Assembly (NCBI RefSeq): GCF_021653975.1
Contig: NZ_JAJKFK010000007.1
Span: forward strand, 310,001-374,000
Reading direction: 5' to 3'
DNA: 64,000 nt
From: Amycolatopsis sp. GM8
GTDB taxonomy: Bacteria; Actinomycetota; Actinomycetes; Mycobacteriales; Pseudonocardiaceae
The position numbers were made by a program, and so were the translations under genes. The notes under the pieces are model-generated. The model had not been told where the DNA came from and made no database searches. It saw only the letters and a list, made by a program, of their open reading frames with translations. This document shows, in pieces, positions 34,184-42,307 of the stretch (its first letter is position 1; every line of letters begins with the position of its first letter).

Positions 34184-35835
34184 GTCGAGTGTGCGAGATA
34201 GGACAGCCAGCCGCCGTGTTCGGTGATATCGACGCCGTCGTGGAGTGCGCCGGGCTGGCAGAGAAAACCGGGTATGTGGTCGCCGTCGACGAGTTCGACA
34301 TGGCCGATGGCCATGGGTGGGGTTATCGACGCGGCCAGATTGGCAAACCCGGTCGCCGGTAGTTCCCACACCTCGGCCCGTACCGCGGCGCCGTGCTCGT
34401 CAACGCGAACCAGCCCTGGTTTGGCCGGCGTGGTCGCCAGGGCATAGAGCCGGTAGTGCGGCGATGTCGTGGCGTGCTTGAGGAACCGCCCGCCACGCAG
34501 AACCAGTTCGTGGTTCAGTGGCTGGCCGGTCAGGTGGGCGCCGAGGACGGCCAGCCGAACCCGGCCGAGTTGACGTTCCAGCAGCCTGGCCAGGTTCACC
34601 AGCCGGTGGTCGGACAACGCGGGCCCGACGAACATGGCACCGAACGGAAGACCGGCCACCGTTCCCGCTGGGACGGCGACCGCGGACAGGTCGAGCACGT
34701 TGGCGAAGGTGGTGAACCGACCGAGCCGGTTGTTGAGGTGGATCGGATCGGCGAGCACATCGCTGATCGCCGGATGGTCCGTTGTGGTCGGCAGAAAGAG
34801 CGCGTCCACTGTGGACAGTGTCGCCAAAGCCTCGTGCCGCAGGCGGTCGAGGCGCTGCTGATCGGCGAACATGTGGTGGGCGGGGATGTCCCTGGCCGCC
34901 GAGATGATGGCACCGACCGTGGGGTCGACCTGGTCCTGGTGTTTGTCGATGAAGGCTCCCACCGCCGTATAGCGTTCCGCGACCAAGGCACCGCCGTACA
35001 GCAATGTGCCGGCCTGGAGGAACGGATCGAGGTCGACGGAAACCAGTTGCACGCCCACTTCCGCCAACCGCCCGGCCGCGGCGAAGTAGGCATCGGCCCA
35101 TCCTGGCGCCAGTTCCCCGAGTTGATGCTCGAACGGAACACCGACCCGGTAAGGACCAACGGGCGGTGTCGCCAATGTGTTACTTCGCGGCGTGCCGGGA
35201 TCGACCATCAACCGCAACGCCTGCTCGGCGTCGTCCAGCGTACGGCTGAAGATCGAGACACAGTCCAGGCTCTGGCAGGCCGGCACCACACCGCGGGTGG
35301 ACGCGAGCCCGCGCGTGGGCTTCAGACCGACGATGTCGTTGAAGGCGGCCGGCACCCGGCCGGAGCCGGCGGTATCGGTGCCGAGTGCGAGATCGGCGAT
35401 GCCCAACGCGACGGCCACCGCGGACCCGGAGCTGGAGCCGCCGGAGATCCGGCTGGGGTCGACCGCATTCCGTACCACGCCGTACGGACTGCGGGTTCCC
35501 ACCAGGCCGGTGGCGAACTGATCGAGATTGGTCGTGCCGAGCACCACCGTCCCGGCCGCACGCAACCGGGCCACCACGGCGGCGTCTTCGGCCGGCAGGT
35601 ACGCGTATTCCGGGCAGGCGGCGGTTGTCGGCAGCCCAGCGACATCGATGTTGCCCTTGACCGCCAGCACCGTGCCGGCCAACGGCAACTGCTCCCCGGC
35701 CGCCAGGCGCTGATCCAGTTCGGCCGCTTCCCGTTCGACGTCTTCCTGTGGGCGCAGGTCGATCCACACCTCGGGTCTGTCCACATCGGCGATCCGCCGG
35801 TACGAAGCCTGCACCCGGCGTGTCACGAGGTTCAT
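34180..35835 (-). CDS. Allophanate hydrolase-like amidase (AtzF family)
   Basis: This 551-residue protein has an amidase-signature domain (residues about 1-430) and the smaller C-terminal domain of AtzF (about 440-551). The Ser-cisSer-Lys triad is Lys60 in LAVKGNID, a Ser in ISGGSSSGSA (133-136) and Ser158 in GTDTAGSGR. AtzF-type enzymes deaminate allophanate, an intermediate of biuret, cyanurate and urea degradation. The C-terminal domain is typical of that family (LVRVDEHGAAVRAEVWELPA). It overlaps the stop of the 117-residue gene by four bases (ATGA). Here it may act on a product of the double-nitrilase protein; the true substrate is unproven. Confidence 0.85.
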   Translation of the reverse strand: MNLVTRRVQASYRRIADVDRPEVWIDLRPQEDVEREAAELDQRLAAGEQLPLAGTVLAVKGNIDVAGLPTTAACPEYAYLPAEDAAVVARLRAAGTVVLGTTNLDQFATGLVGTRSPYGVVRNAVDPSRISGGSSSGSAVAVALGIADLALGTDTAGSGRVPAAFNDIVGLKPTRGLASTRGVVPACQSLDCVSIFSRTLDDAEQALRLMVDPGTPRSNTLATPPVGPYRVGVPFEHQLGELAPGWADAYFAAAGRLAEVGVQLVSVDLDPFLQAGTLLYGGALVAERYTAVGAFIDKHQDQVDPTVGAIISAARDIPAHHMFADQQRLDRLRHEALATLSTVDALFLPTTTDHPAISDVLADPIHLNNRLGRFTTFANVLDLSAVAVPAGTVAGLPFGAMFVGPALSDHRLVNLARLLERQLGRVRLAVLGAHLTGQPLNHELVLRGGRFLKHATTSPHYRLYALATTPAKPGLVRVDEHGAAVRAEVWELPATGFANLAASITPPMAIGHVELVDGDHIPGFLCQPGALHDGVDITEHGGWLSYLAHST

Positions 35836-36185
35836 GCCGTGGACGCCAAGGTGGCATTGCGCAGCCGGACGTAGCCGGCGTCACCGGTGTCGGAAATATT
35901 CAATCCGTATTCGAAAATTCCCAGCACTCGTACCTTCAGCCCTGGTCGCAGCAGCCACAATGCGGGCGCCGGCTCGACCAACGGCACGACCGGGTCGGGA
36001 TTCCCGTGCGCGCATGCCGTGGTCGTGCCGACCTGAAGCTCATTGTTGTTCTGCCACAACGGTCCTTCGAGGATGACGGGACGTCCGTCGAGTTGCCGGG
36101 TCAGCTCGGAATACCCGACCCCGCTTGGCGCGACGAGATCCGCGAGCCGTAGCACCGTGACTTCGGTTCCCTGTTTCGCGGTCAC
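35832..36185 (-). CDS. Hypothetical protein linking nitrilase and amidase, 117 residues
   Basis: The GTG at 36185 overlaps the upstream stop as GTGA and its own stop overlaps the allophanate-hydrolase start as ATGA. Translation is therefore coupled on both sides. The product is beta-rich: VTVLRLADLVAPSGVGYSEL, then GRPVILEGPL, PVVPLVEPAPALWLLRPGLK and VRVLGIFEYGLNISDTGDAG. It may be an OB-fold-like or small barrel protein. It is unlike AtzG (DUF4089) or AtzH (DUF3225), the usual helpers of AtzF-type enzymes. Its fixed place between two hydrolases suggests a subunit, chaperone or third enzyme of the pathway. No known family is recognised. Confidence 0.65.
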   Translation of the reverse strand: MTAKQGTEVTVLRLADLVAPSGVGYSELTRQLDGRPVILEGPLWQNNNELQVGTTTACAHGNPDPVVPLVEPAPALWLLRPGLKVRVLGIFEYGLNISDTGDAGYVRLRNATLASTA

Positions 36186-37798
36186 ACGGTCTCCTCGACG
36201 CGACTGCGTTCGAACAAGTGGGTTCCGCTGGTGATGCATTTGTTCCGCGCTGTCGCCAATTCGACGAACCCGGCGACGACGCGATGGGTCTCGTCCACGA
36301 GGGCCCGGCCGACCGCACCGGGCTTCGCGGTGGGAAAACCGGTGAGCGGCACGACGACACTGCGTCCTGGCGCGTCGCAGCCCTGCGGCCGATTGGCCAT
36401 GGCCACATGGCACCGCGACTCGGAGCTGCGTTCGAGTGGCGCCAGATCACGCAGCCAGACCGAGTTGGTCGCCGCCGGCACACACAGCAGATCGGCGCCG
36501 AGCAGAGCCAGGCAGCGGGCCGATTCCGGATGGGCCAGATCCGCGGAGCCAAGCACACCCAGTCGTCCCCACGGCGTGTCGGCCACCAGCCATTCCTCGC
36601 CGGCGCTCGACCATGGCTCCGCGGGGTCCGGGTGAACCGGGCGAGCAGTGCGCACCTGCCCGTCGGGGCCGACAATGGCGAGCACCGATGCCGGTCCGGC
36701 GGGGTCACGAACCACTGTCGACAGGACGCACCAGGCATCGGCGCGGACGGTGGCTCGGCCTATCGCCGCGAACAGTGCGGGGGCGCTGTCGGCCGCGACG
36801 TCAGCTGCAAGCGCGTCCGCCGGTGGCTCGCCGCACGGATGGCTTGGGAGAACCCAGATCTTCGCGCCGAGTATCGCCACTTCGTCCAGCCGAGCTTCCA
36901 GCGCCTCCGGCTGTGCCCACGTCCCTTGTACCGCGGCGACCTGCACGCACGTATCGGCGACGACGACCGCTTGCCGCGCCTTCTCGGCGGCTTTGGTTGT
37001 GACGTAAGGACTTTCGAGCACGTGGTACGCCTGCGGACGACGGGACGCGAGCCGCTCGTCCCGGGTTTTCGGGGCGAGTTCCAGATCGGCGAGCAACGTC
37101 GCGTTGGTGACATCGGGGCCGAGGACATCGATCACCGTGCCGTCGGCGTCGATCGCACAAGTGCCACCCTGATACCTGGCGGCTCGCTCGTGACCGGCCT
37201 TGGACGCGGCCAGCACCGGCAGACCGTTCTCCGCGGCCCGCACCGGCAGATGCAGCGCGGCCTTGTCCTCGCTGAAGAAATTGGCACAGTTCACCAGCAG
37301 CTCGGCGCCGGCAAGCGCGAGATTACGCGCCACCCAGGGCAGTCGGGAGTCGAAGCAGATGAACAGGCCGAGCCGGCCGAGTGGGGTGTCGGCGACCGCG
37401 GGAGTCCCGTCGCCGACGCTGAACCATTGCCTGTCGTGCGGCGCGAGGTTCACCTTGCGGTGACAGGCAACCAGGCCGACTTCGGGGCCGACGAGCACGG
37501 CGCTGTTGAACAGGCGCGCACCGTCCCGTTCGGTGATCCCGCAGGCAAGCCAGGTGCCCGTGGAGTCGGCAAGCTCGCCCAGCCCGGCGATGAACGGCCC
37601 GTCGAGAGTTTCGCCCAGTGCCAGCGCGTGCTCCCGGTCGTCGAACAGGTAACCGGCATTCATCGCCTCCGGCAAGGCAACCAACTGGGCCCCGTCCGCG
37701 GCCAGCGCACGAACATGCTCACCGATCAGTTCGAGATTGTTCTCGGGCCGGCCCAACTCGGCGAGAATTTGTGCGGCTCCAGCGCGAATCATGCTCAT
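36182..37798 (-). CDS. Tandem nitrilase-superfamily hydrolase, second domain lacking catalytic triad
   Basis: This 538-residue protein starts at ATG 37798. Residues 1-250 are a carbon-nitrogen hydrolase domain with the full triad: Glu44 in VALPEAMN, Lys115 in CHRKVNLAP and Cys148 in LFICFDSRLP. Residues about 283-530 form a second copy of the fold. There Ser319 (WVLPSHPCGE) replaces the Glu, no Lys is seen in the matching region (RTARPVHPD), and Ser418 (VLGSADLAHPE) replaces the Cys. The first domain should hydrolyse a nitrile or amide; the second is probably structural. It is co-transcribed with ABC transporter genes and an allophanate-hydrolase-like enzyme. Confidence 0.85.
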   Translation of the reverse strand: MSMIRAGAAQILAELGRPENNLELIGEHVRALAADGAQLVALPEAMNAGYLFDDREHALALGETLDGPFIAGLGELADSTGTWLACGITERDGARLFNSAVLVGPEVGLVACHRKVNLAPHDRQWFSVGDGTPAVADTPLGRLGLFICFDSRLPWVARNLALAGAELLVNCANFFSEDKAALHLPVRAAENGLPVLAASKAGHERAARYQGGTCAIDADGTVIDVLGPDVTNATLLADLELAPKTRDERLASRRPQAYHVLESPYVTTKAAEKARQAVVVADTCVQVAAVQGTWAQPEALEARLDEVAILGAKIWVLPSHPCGEPPADALAADVAADSAPALFAAIGRATVRADAWCVLSTVVRDPAGPASVLAIVGPDGQVRTARPVHPDPAEPWSSAGEEWLVADTPWGRLGVLGSADLAHPESARCLALLGADLLCVPAATNSVWLRDLAPLERSSESRCHVAMANRPQGCDAPGRSVVVPLTGFPTAKPGAVGRALVDETHRVVAGFVELATARNKCITSGTHLFERSRVEETV

Positions 37799-37811
37799 AC
37801 GTCCACCATTC

Positions 37812-38651
37812 TCAGAAAACCCGCTCGTGTGCTTCGATTCCGTGTTCCGATTCCTCCGCCGGAAGCAACAGCTCACCCATTCCTTCGTCGGCCGCCGCCA
37901 TCACCTCGCGCTCGAGATGGCTGGTGAGTTGGGCCCGTAACTTCAGAAAACGTGGGTCGGCCGGGTCCCGTGGCCGCGGCAGGTCGATCGCGATCTCCTC
38001 CAGCAGCCGTCCAGGGCCCGCGGAAACCAATGCCACCCGGTCGGCCAGCAGTAGTGCCTCGTCGACCTGGTGCGTGACAAAGACCATGGTCGTGCCGAAC
38101 CGCTGCCACACGGCCAGCAAATAGCGCTGCATCAGAATCCGGGTCTGGAAATCGAGCGCGGCGAACGGCTCGTCCAGGAGCAGCACCTCCGGCCCGACCG
38201 CCAAGGCCCGCGCCAGCGCCACCCGTTGCCGCATCCCGCCGGACAACTGCGGAGGCAGCTTGTCCGCGACACCGGCCAGCCCGACGGCACTGAGCAGGCC
38301 GTCGACCCGTTTCTTGCGGTCGGACCGGCTCAGCCCGGCGAAGCGCAGTCCAAATGCGACATTCGACCGCACCCGCAACCACGGAAACAGGTGATGCTCC
38401 TGGAATACCAGCGTGCGGTCAGGACCGGGACCGTCGATCGCCTTGCCGTCCAACGTCACACACCCTGAGGTGGGTGACTCGAGCCCGGCGGCGATCTCCA
38501 GCAGGGTGGTCTTGCCGCACCCGCTCGGCCCGATGAGCGCCACGAACTCGCCCGCGTTCACGGCGAGGTCGACGTCCAGGACCGCGGGTACACCTTCCCC
38601 GCCCGGTGCCGGCCAGTATTTCGAAACGCCTTCCCATCGCAGTGTCCTCAT
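37812..38651 (-). CDS. ABC transporter ATP-binding protein (NitT/TauT type)
   Basis: This 279-residue ATPase has Walker A ALIGPSGCGKTTLLEI near residue 40, a Q-loop (LVFQEHHLFPW), signature LSGGMRQRVALARALA and Walker B VLLLDEPFAALD. The switch His is in MVFVTHQVDEALLLADR. It belongs to the nitrate/taurine/sulfonate group. The ATG at 38651 overlaps the permease stop as ATGA, so the two are coupled. It probably powers uptake of the nitrogen compound processed by the downstream hydrolases. Confidence 0.92.
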   Translation of the reverse strand: MRTLRWEGVSKYWPAPGGEGVPAVLDVDLAVNAGEFVALIGPSGCGKTTLLEIAAGLESPTSGCVTLDGKAIDGPGPDRTLVFQEHHLFPWLRVRSNVAFGLRFAGLSRSDRKKRVDGLLSAVGLAGVADKLPPQLSGGMRQRVALARALAVGPEVLLLDEPFAALDFQTRILMQRYLLAVWQRFGTTMVFVTHQVDEALLLADRVALVSAGPGRLLEEIAIDLPRPRDPADPRFLKLRAQLTSHLEREVMAAADEGMGELLLPAEESEHGIEAHERVF

Positions 38652-39481
38652 GACTGCTTCCCCCACCACAGCACCCGCTTCTGGATGAGCACGAGCAGCG
38701 AATCGGCGGCGAACCCGCAGAGCCCGATGACCATGATGCCGATGAGCACCAGGTCGGCGTTGAACTGCTCGCGGCCGATGATGATGGCGGCGCCCAATCC
38801 CGAGCGCAGCCCGACCATCTCGGCGGCCAGAACCGCCATCCAGGCGGCGAAGAAGTTCAGGCGGACCATGGTGAACACCTGTGGCGCGGCCGCCGGCAGG
38901 ATCACGTTCGCCCACAGGTGTACCGAATTGGAGCCGAGACTGCGCGCGGTCTTCAACAGCTCGGGGTTGACATCGTCGATCGCGGCAACGGTCGCCACCG
39001 TCAGCGTGAAGACCACGCCAAGCGTCACGATGAACACCGCGGTGCCGTCGCCGATACCGAACAAGGACAGACCGAGCGGAATCCAGGCGATCGGCGCCAC
39101 GGGTGCGAGCACCCGGACGATCGGCATGACGGCGCGCCGGGCCGGTGGGATCACCGAGGCCGTGACGCCGATGGCTGTCGCGGCGACGATGCCGATGGCC
39201 AGTCCGGCGCCCACCCGGGCGAAGGTCGCCAGCGTCGCGTCGACCAGTGTCGGCGCGTCGGGGCCCACACCGATCTGAATGCCGTCGTTGATCAGGTAGG
39301 ACAGAAAATGGCTGGGCGGTGGGAAAATGGACTCCTTGAGCCAGCCCCAGCGGGCGGCCAGCTCCCACAGCGCGATCACCACTGCCCAGCTGCCGAGACC
39401 GTAGGCGCCGGCAACACACACGGCGCGTAGCCGGCTACGCGCCCGTGCGGGAGAACGCGGGGGGACCAGTGATTGGATCAC
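38648..39481 (-). CDS. ABC transporter permease (NitT/TauT type)
   Basis: This 277-residue inner-membrane protein has about six helices, the first being VVIALWELAARWGWLK. It carries the NitT/TauT permease features SIFPPPSHFLSYLIND, FARVGAGLAIGIVAATAIGV and the EAA-like loop ELLKTARSLGSNSVHLWANV then ILPAAAPQV. The GTG start lies just after the lipoprotein gene stop, with the ATPase gene overlapping its end. It forms the channel for uptake with the lipoprotein at 39486-40487. Confidence 0.92.
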   Translation of the reverse strand: MIQSLVPPRSPARARSRLRAVCVAGAYGLGSWAVVIALWELAARWGWLKESIFPPPSHFLSYLINDGIQIGVGPDAPTLVDATLATFARVGAGLAIGIVAATAIGVTASVIPPARRAVMPIVRVLAPVAPIAWIPLGLSLFGIGDGTAVFIVTLGVVFTLTVATVAAIDDVNPELLKTARSLGSNSVHLWANVILPAAAPQVFTMVRLNFFAAWMAVLAAEMVGLRSGLGAAIIIGREQFNADLVLIGIMVIGLCGFAADSLLVLIQKRVLWWGKQS

Positions 39482-39485
39482 GCCG

Positions 39486-40487
39486 TCACCCGACCTTCTT
39501 CAACAGTGCCAACTGAAGCACGTCGCTCGCACTCGTGTTCTTGATGTACTGGAGATCGCGCATGTCACCGACGCCCTTTTCCATCGCCGTCACCGCGGCC
39601 GAGTCGAGCCGGACCAGCGGCGGAGTGCGTTGGAGCCCCTCACTGAGCGCCTGCCCGGTCACCTTGAAGTACTTGCCCTTGTCCAGGATTTCCGCTGATT
39701 TCACGGGATCCGCCTTGTAGGCGTCCTCGCCCTGGGTGAGCGCGGTCAGGTACCGCTCGACGAACGGTCCGTCCTGCTCGACGCGCTCGCGCTTCATGGT
39801 CACGACACAATCCGGCGCGTGCTCGCCCCACGCCTGCTCGTTGCTCCCCAGATAGGTCGCGCCTGCCTCACGGACGACCTGCGCGGCGTAGGGTTGCACC
39901 ACGGTCGCCACATCGATGTCCTTGGATACGAGCGCCTGGCCGAGCGCGAGGTTGTCGGTGAAGAACCGCATATCGAAATCCTGGTACGAGAGTCCCTGGG
40001 ATTTCAGTACGTGGAACAGGGTCAACTCCTGGGTGTTGACTCGTGCGGTCGCCACCCGGAGACCGGTTCCTTTTTTCGCGGCAAGATCCGACAGGGTTTC
40101 CACGCCGATACCCTTGCGGGCGATGATTTCCAGGCCGTAGCTTCCACTGCCCGCGACGATCACCAGGTCCTCGCCTTTTTCCTTGGCGACCATCGTGTTC
40201 GAGAACGGGTTGTGGACCACCCCGGTGGTATCGGTGACCAACGAGGAAAGGTTGTCACCCGCGTTGCCGAAATAGGTGAGTTCGACGTTGATTCCCTGCT
40301 TGGCGAACAGCCCCGTCGCATGCGCCAGGAACAGCGGTGACATGCAGGCACCGACCAGGTTCCCGACCTTCAGGGAAACACCTTCCGTGGTCGCGCCGGA
40401 ACGGGAGCCGCAGGCGCTCACCACCGAAGCCGCGGCCACGGCCGCCATGCCGGCGAGCACGCTACGGCGCGCCAATGGCTGGTTCAT
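39486..40487 (-). CDS. ABC transporter substrate-binding lipoprotein (SsuA/TauA/NrtA type)
   Basis: This 333-residue exported protein has an ARRSVLAGMAAVAAASVVSAC leader (here shown up to its lipobox Cys, preceded by a twin-Arg pair). The mature part has LKVGNLVGACMSPLFLAHAT, LFAKQGINVELTYFGNAGDN and DVATVVQPYAAQVVREAG. This fits NMT1/THI5-like solute-binding proteins. AGGAGGT precedes the ATG. Its 5' end overlaps the GntR gene by 26 bases, placing it in the same transcript. The ligand is unknown but should be the substrate of the nitrilase and amidase downstream. Confidence 0.9.
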   Translation of the reverse strand: MNQPLARRSVLAGMAAVAAASVVSACGSRSGATTEGVSLKVGNLVGACMSPLFLAHATGLFAKQGINVELTYFGNAGDNLSSLVTDTTGVVHNPFSNTMVAKEKGEDLVIVAGSGSYGLEIIARKGIGVETLSDLAAKKGTGLRVATARVNTQELTLFHVLKSQGLSYQDFDMRFFTDNLALGQALVSKDIDVATVVQPYAAQVVREAGATYLGSNEQAWGEHAPDCVVTMKRERVEQDGPFVERYLTALTQGEDAYKADPVKSAEILDKGKYFKVTGQALSEGLQRTPPLVRLDSAAVTAMEKGVGDMRDLQYIKNTSASDVLQLALLKKVG

Positions 40488-41169
40488 TGCTACCTCCTGG
40501 AAAATCCGATGAAGTCCGCTCGAGCATCCCGGTCAGCGCCCTGAGCACCCTGTCCTGGACGAGCGACGCGCTTTCGCTGATGTGCTCTCGCATCCGGTCG
40601 ACCGCGAGTTCCGGTTTTCTCGCCAAGATCGCCGCGATGATTTCGAGGTGCTGGGCGATCGTGGCCTCGATACGCCCGGGTATGACGAAGTCGTGCACGC
40701 GGATGATGCGGATGGCATTGTTGATGTTTCCGAGCAGTTCGGCGAGCGCGAGGTTTCCGCCGGCCCGGGCGATTCCGACGTGAAACGACTCGTCTTCATA
40801 GACGAACGACGGGTCCGGGCCGGGAACGGCCTTACTCAGCCGGAGCCAGTAATCCTCGATCTCGTGCAGTTGTTTGTCGCTCGCCTCTCGGACCGCTCGT
40901 TCGACACTCAATTCCTCCAGCCGCAGCCGGACCTCGTAGAAGCCCTGGATGCGGGGCAGGTCCGGCACCTTCGGCCGGTAGCGGCCGGCTGAGTCGGCGA
41001 CGACAAGGTCCTCGTTCGCGAGCCTGCGAAGCGCTTCCCGGACCGGGGTGCGGCTGACCCCGAGCAACCGGGCCAGCCGTTCCTCGCTCAACGCCTCACC
41101 GATCGAGAAGGACCCGCCCAGGAGCTGTTTGCGCAGCTCACCGTGGACCTTGTCGACCAGGGAACCCAT
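40462..41169 (-). CDS. GntR/FadR-family transcriptional regulator
   Basis: This 235-residue protein has an N-terminal GntR winged helix (LSEERLARLLGVSRTPVREA, then LRRLANEDLVV). An FCD effector domain follows with metal-binding Asp/His residues in YEDESFHVGIARAGGN and later His positions. GGAGGT precedes the ATG at 41169. It is the first gene of the minus-strand operon running to 34180 and probably autoregulates it through the palindrome just upstream. The effector may be the transported nitrogen compound or a product. Confidence 0.92.
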   Translation of the reverse strand: MGSLVDKVHGELRKQLLGGSFSIGEALSEERLARLLGVSRTPVREALRRLANEDLVVADSAGRYRPKVPDLPRIQGFYEVRLRLEELSVERAVREASDKQLHEIEDYWLRLSKAVPGPDPSFVYEDESFHVGIARAGGNLALAELLGNINNAIRIIRVHDFVIPGRIEATIAQHLEIIAAILARKPELAVDRMREHISESASLVQDRVLRALTGMLERTSSDFPGGSNEPAIGAP

Positions 41170-41182
41170 CTTTTACCTCCGT

Positions 41183-41196
41183 ATACCGTCCGGTAT
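41183..41196. promoter_or_regulatory. GntR operator, 6-2-6 palindrome
   Basis: ATACCG-TC-CGGTAT is a perfect inverted repeat lying 13 bases before the GntR ATG, within the GTATAC-rich zone typical of FadR-type sites. It should be the autoregulatory site for the GntR-led nitrogen operon. Confidence 0.65.
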
Positions 41197-41288
41197 CCGA
41201 CGTCGTGTACAGGTGGGAAAGGTAAGCACCACACGTAACGGACGGCGGTTTCTTCCGTTTCCAGCATGTAACCGCTCGATCGAGCGGC

Positions 41289-42176
41289 TCAGCTGTCTCC
41301 GCGCGCCGAACTTGCGAGCCGCTCCATGGCTGCGCTCGCGTGGACCGCGCTCCGGAAGGCGGCGACGGTGTCCCGGCGCTCTCGTTTCCGGGACGCGATG
41401 GCCACGATGGCGTGGGGGCCATCGTCCAGGGGGAGGTAGCGGACCCCGGGGTGCGGGAAGAAGCGTGCCGCCGGCTCGCCGTGCAGGCTGAGGCAGCCGG
41501 TGGTCGCCACGGCGATCGGGATGTTGGCCGGGGAGCGCACCCCGACCCGGTTCCCGCGCGGGCCGTCGCCACTCCAGTCCGAAAGCCCGGGCTGGCCCAC
41601 CAAGGCGATCAACGGATGATCGAAGACATCGGCATCGGTGAGGTGGTCGGCGTCGGCGAGTTCCGATTCCGCCGGGACGACCGCATAGCGCCCAGTGTCC
41701 ATAACGGACTCCACGACGAGGTCATCGGCCCCGCCGACGTTGTGCACGATCGCGACGTCGACCTCACCGGTACGAACCGCGTCGTATTGGTTCACCCAGT
41801 CCAACTCGACGTAAGCGAGTTCCAGCTCCGGACGGTAGCGGGCCAGCACGGAACGCGTTACCGCCCAGCGGTCGGCGAGTCCGAAACCGAGCACACCGAC
41901 CCGCAGCACCGGCTCGACGTGATCACCCTCGGCCGCCTCCATCAGGGAATCCAGCTGTGCCAGCACGCGGCGGGCCCGCGGCATGAACCGTTCGCCCGCG
42001 GCGGTGAGGGACACCCGGCGGCTGGTGCGCTCGAACAGCCTCGTACCGAGCTCGCGCTCCAGCTCCTGAATCCGGCGGCCGAACGGCTGGGCCGCGATGA
42101 AATGCGCACGCGCGGCGCGGCCGAAGTGCAATTCCTCGGCCAAGGTGAGGGCGTAGCGCAATGACCGGACGTCCAT
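41289..42176 (-). CDS. LysR-family transcriptional regulator
   Basis: This is a 295-residue LTTR. The N-terminal helix-turn-helix contains LRYALTLAEELHFGRAARAH, then RIQELERELGTRLFERTSRR and VSLTAAGERFMPRARRVLAQ. The effector-binding domain starts near residue 90 (PVLRVGVLGFG). It is divergent from the amidohydrolase operon at 42308, and a palindrome lies midway. It probably activates that operon when its substrate is present. Confidence 0.93.
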   Translation of the reverse strand: MDVRSLRYALTLAEELHFGRAARAHFIAAQPFGRRIQELERELGTRLFERTSRRVSLTAAGERFMPRARRVLAQLDSLMEAAEGDHVEPVLRVGVLGFGLADRWAVTRSVLARYRPELELAYVELDWVNQYDAVRTGEVDVAIVHNVGGADDLVVESVMDTGRYAVVPAESELADADHLTDADVFDHPLIALVGQPGLSDWSGDGPRGNRVGVRSPANIPIAVATTGCLSLHGEPAARFFPHPGVRYLPLDDGPHAIVAIASRKRERRDTVAAFRSAVHASAAMERLASSARGDS

Positions 42177-42214
42177 GTCCCAGCACCTCTTTCCGCGCCG
42201 CCGGATTGTAAGCG

Positions 42215-42228
42215 CACAGGCCCCTGTG
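42215..42228. promoter_or_regulatory. LysR-type operator, 6-2-6 palindrome
   Basis: CACAGG-CC-CCTGTG is a perfect inverted repeat in the 131-base gap between LysR and the amidohydrolase operon. It lies about 39 bases from the LysR start and 80 from the amidohydrolase start, as expected for a recognition site of a divergent LysR pair. Confidence 0.6.
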
Positions 42229-42307
42229 ATCGCAACCGATTCGGTTCATGACCGCGGCCCCGGTGCGGGCGATGCTTCCCGCAGCAACGACGCTGAGGAG
42301 GTCGACG

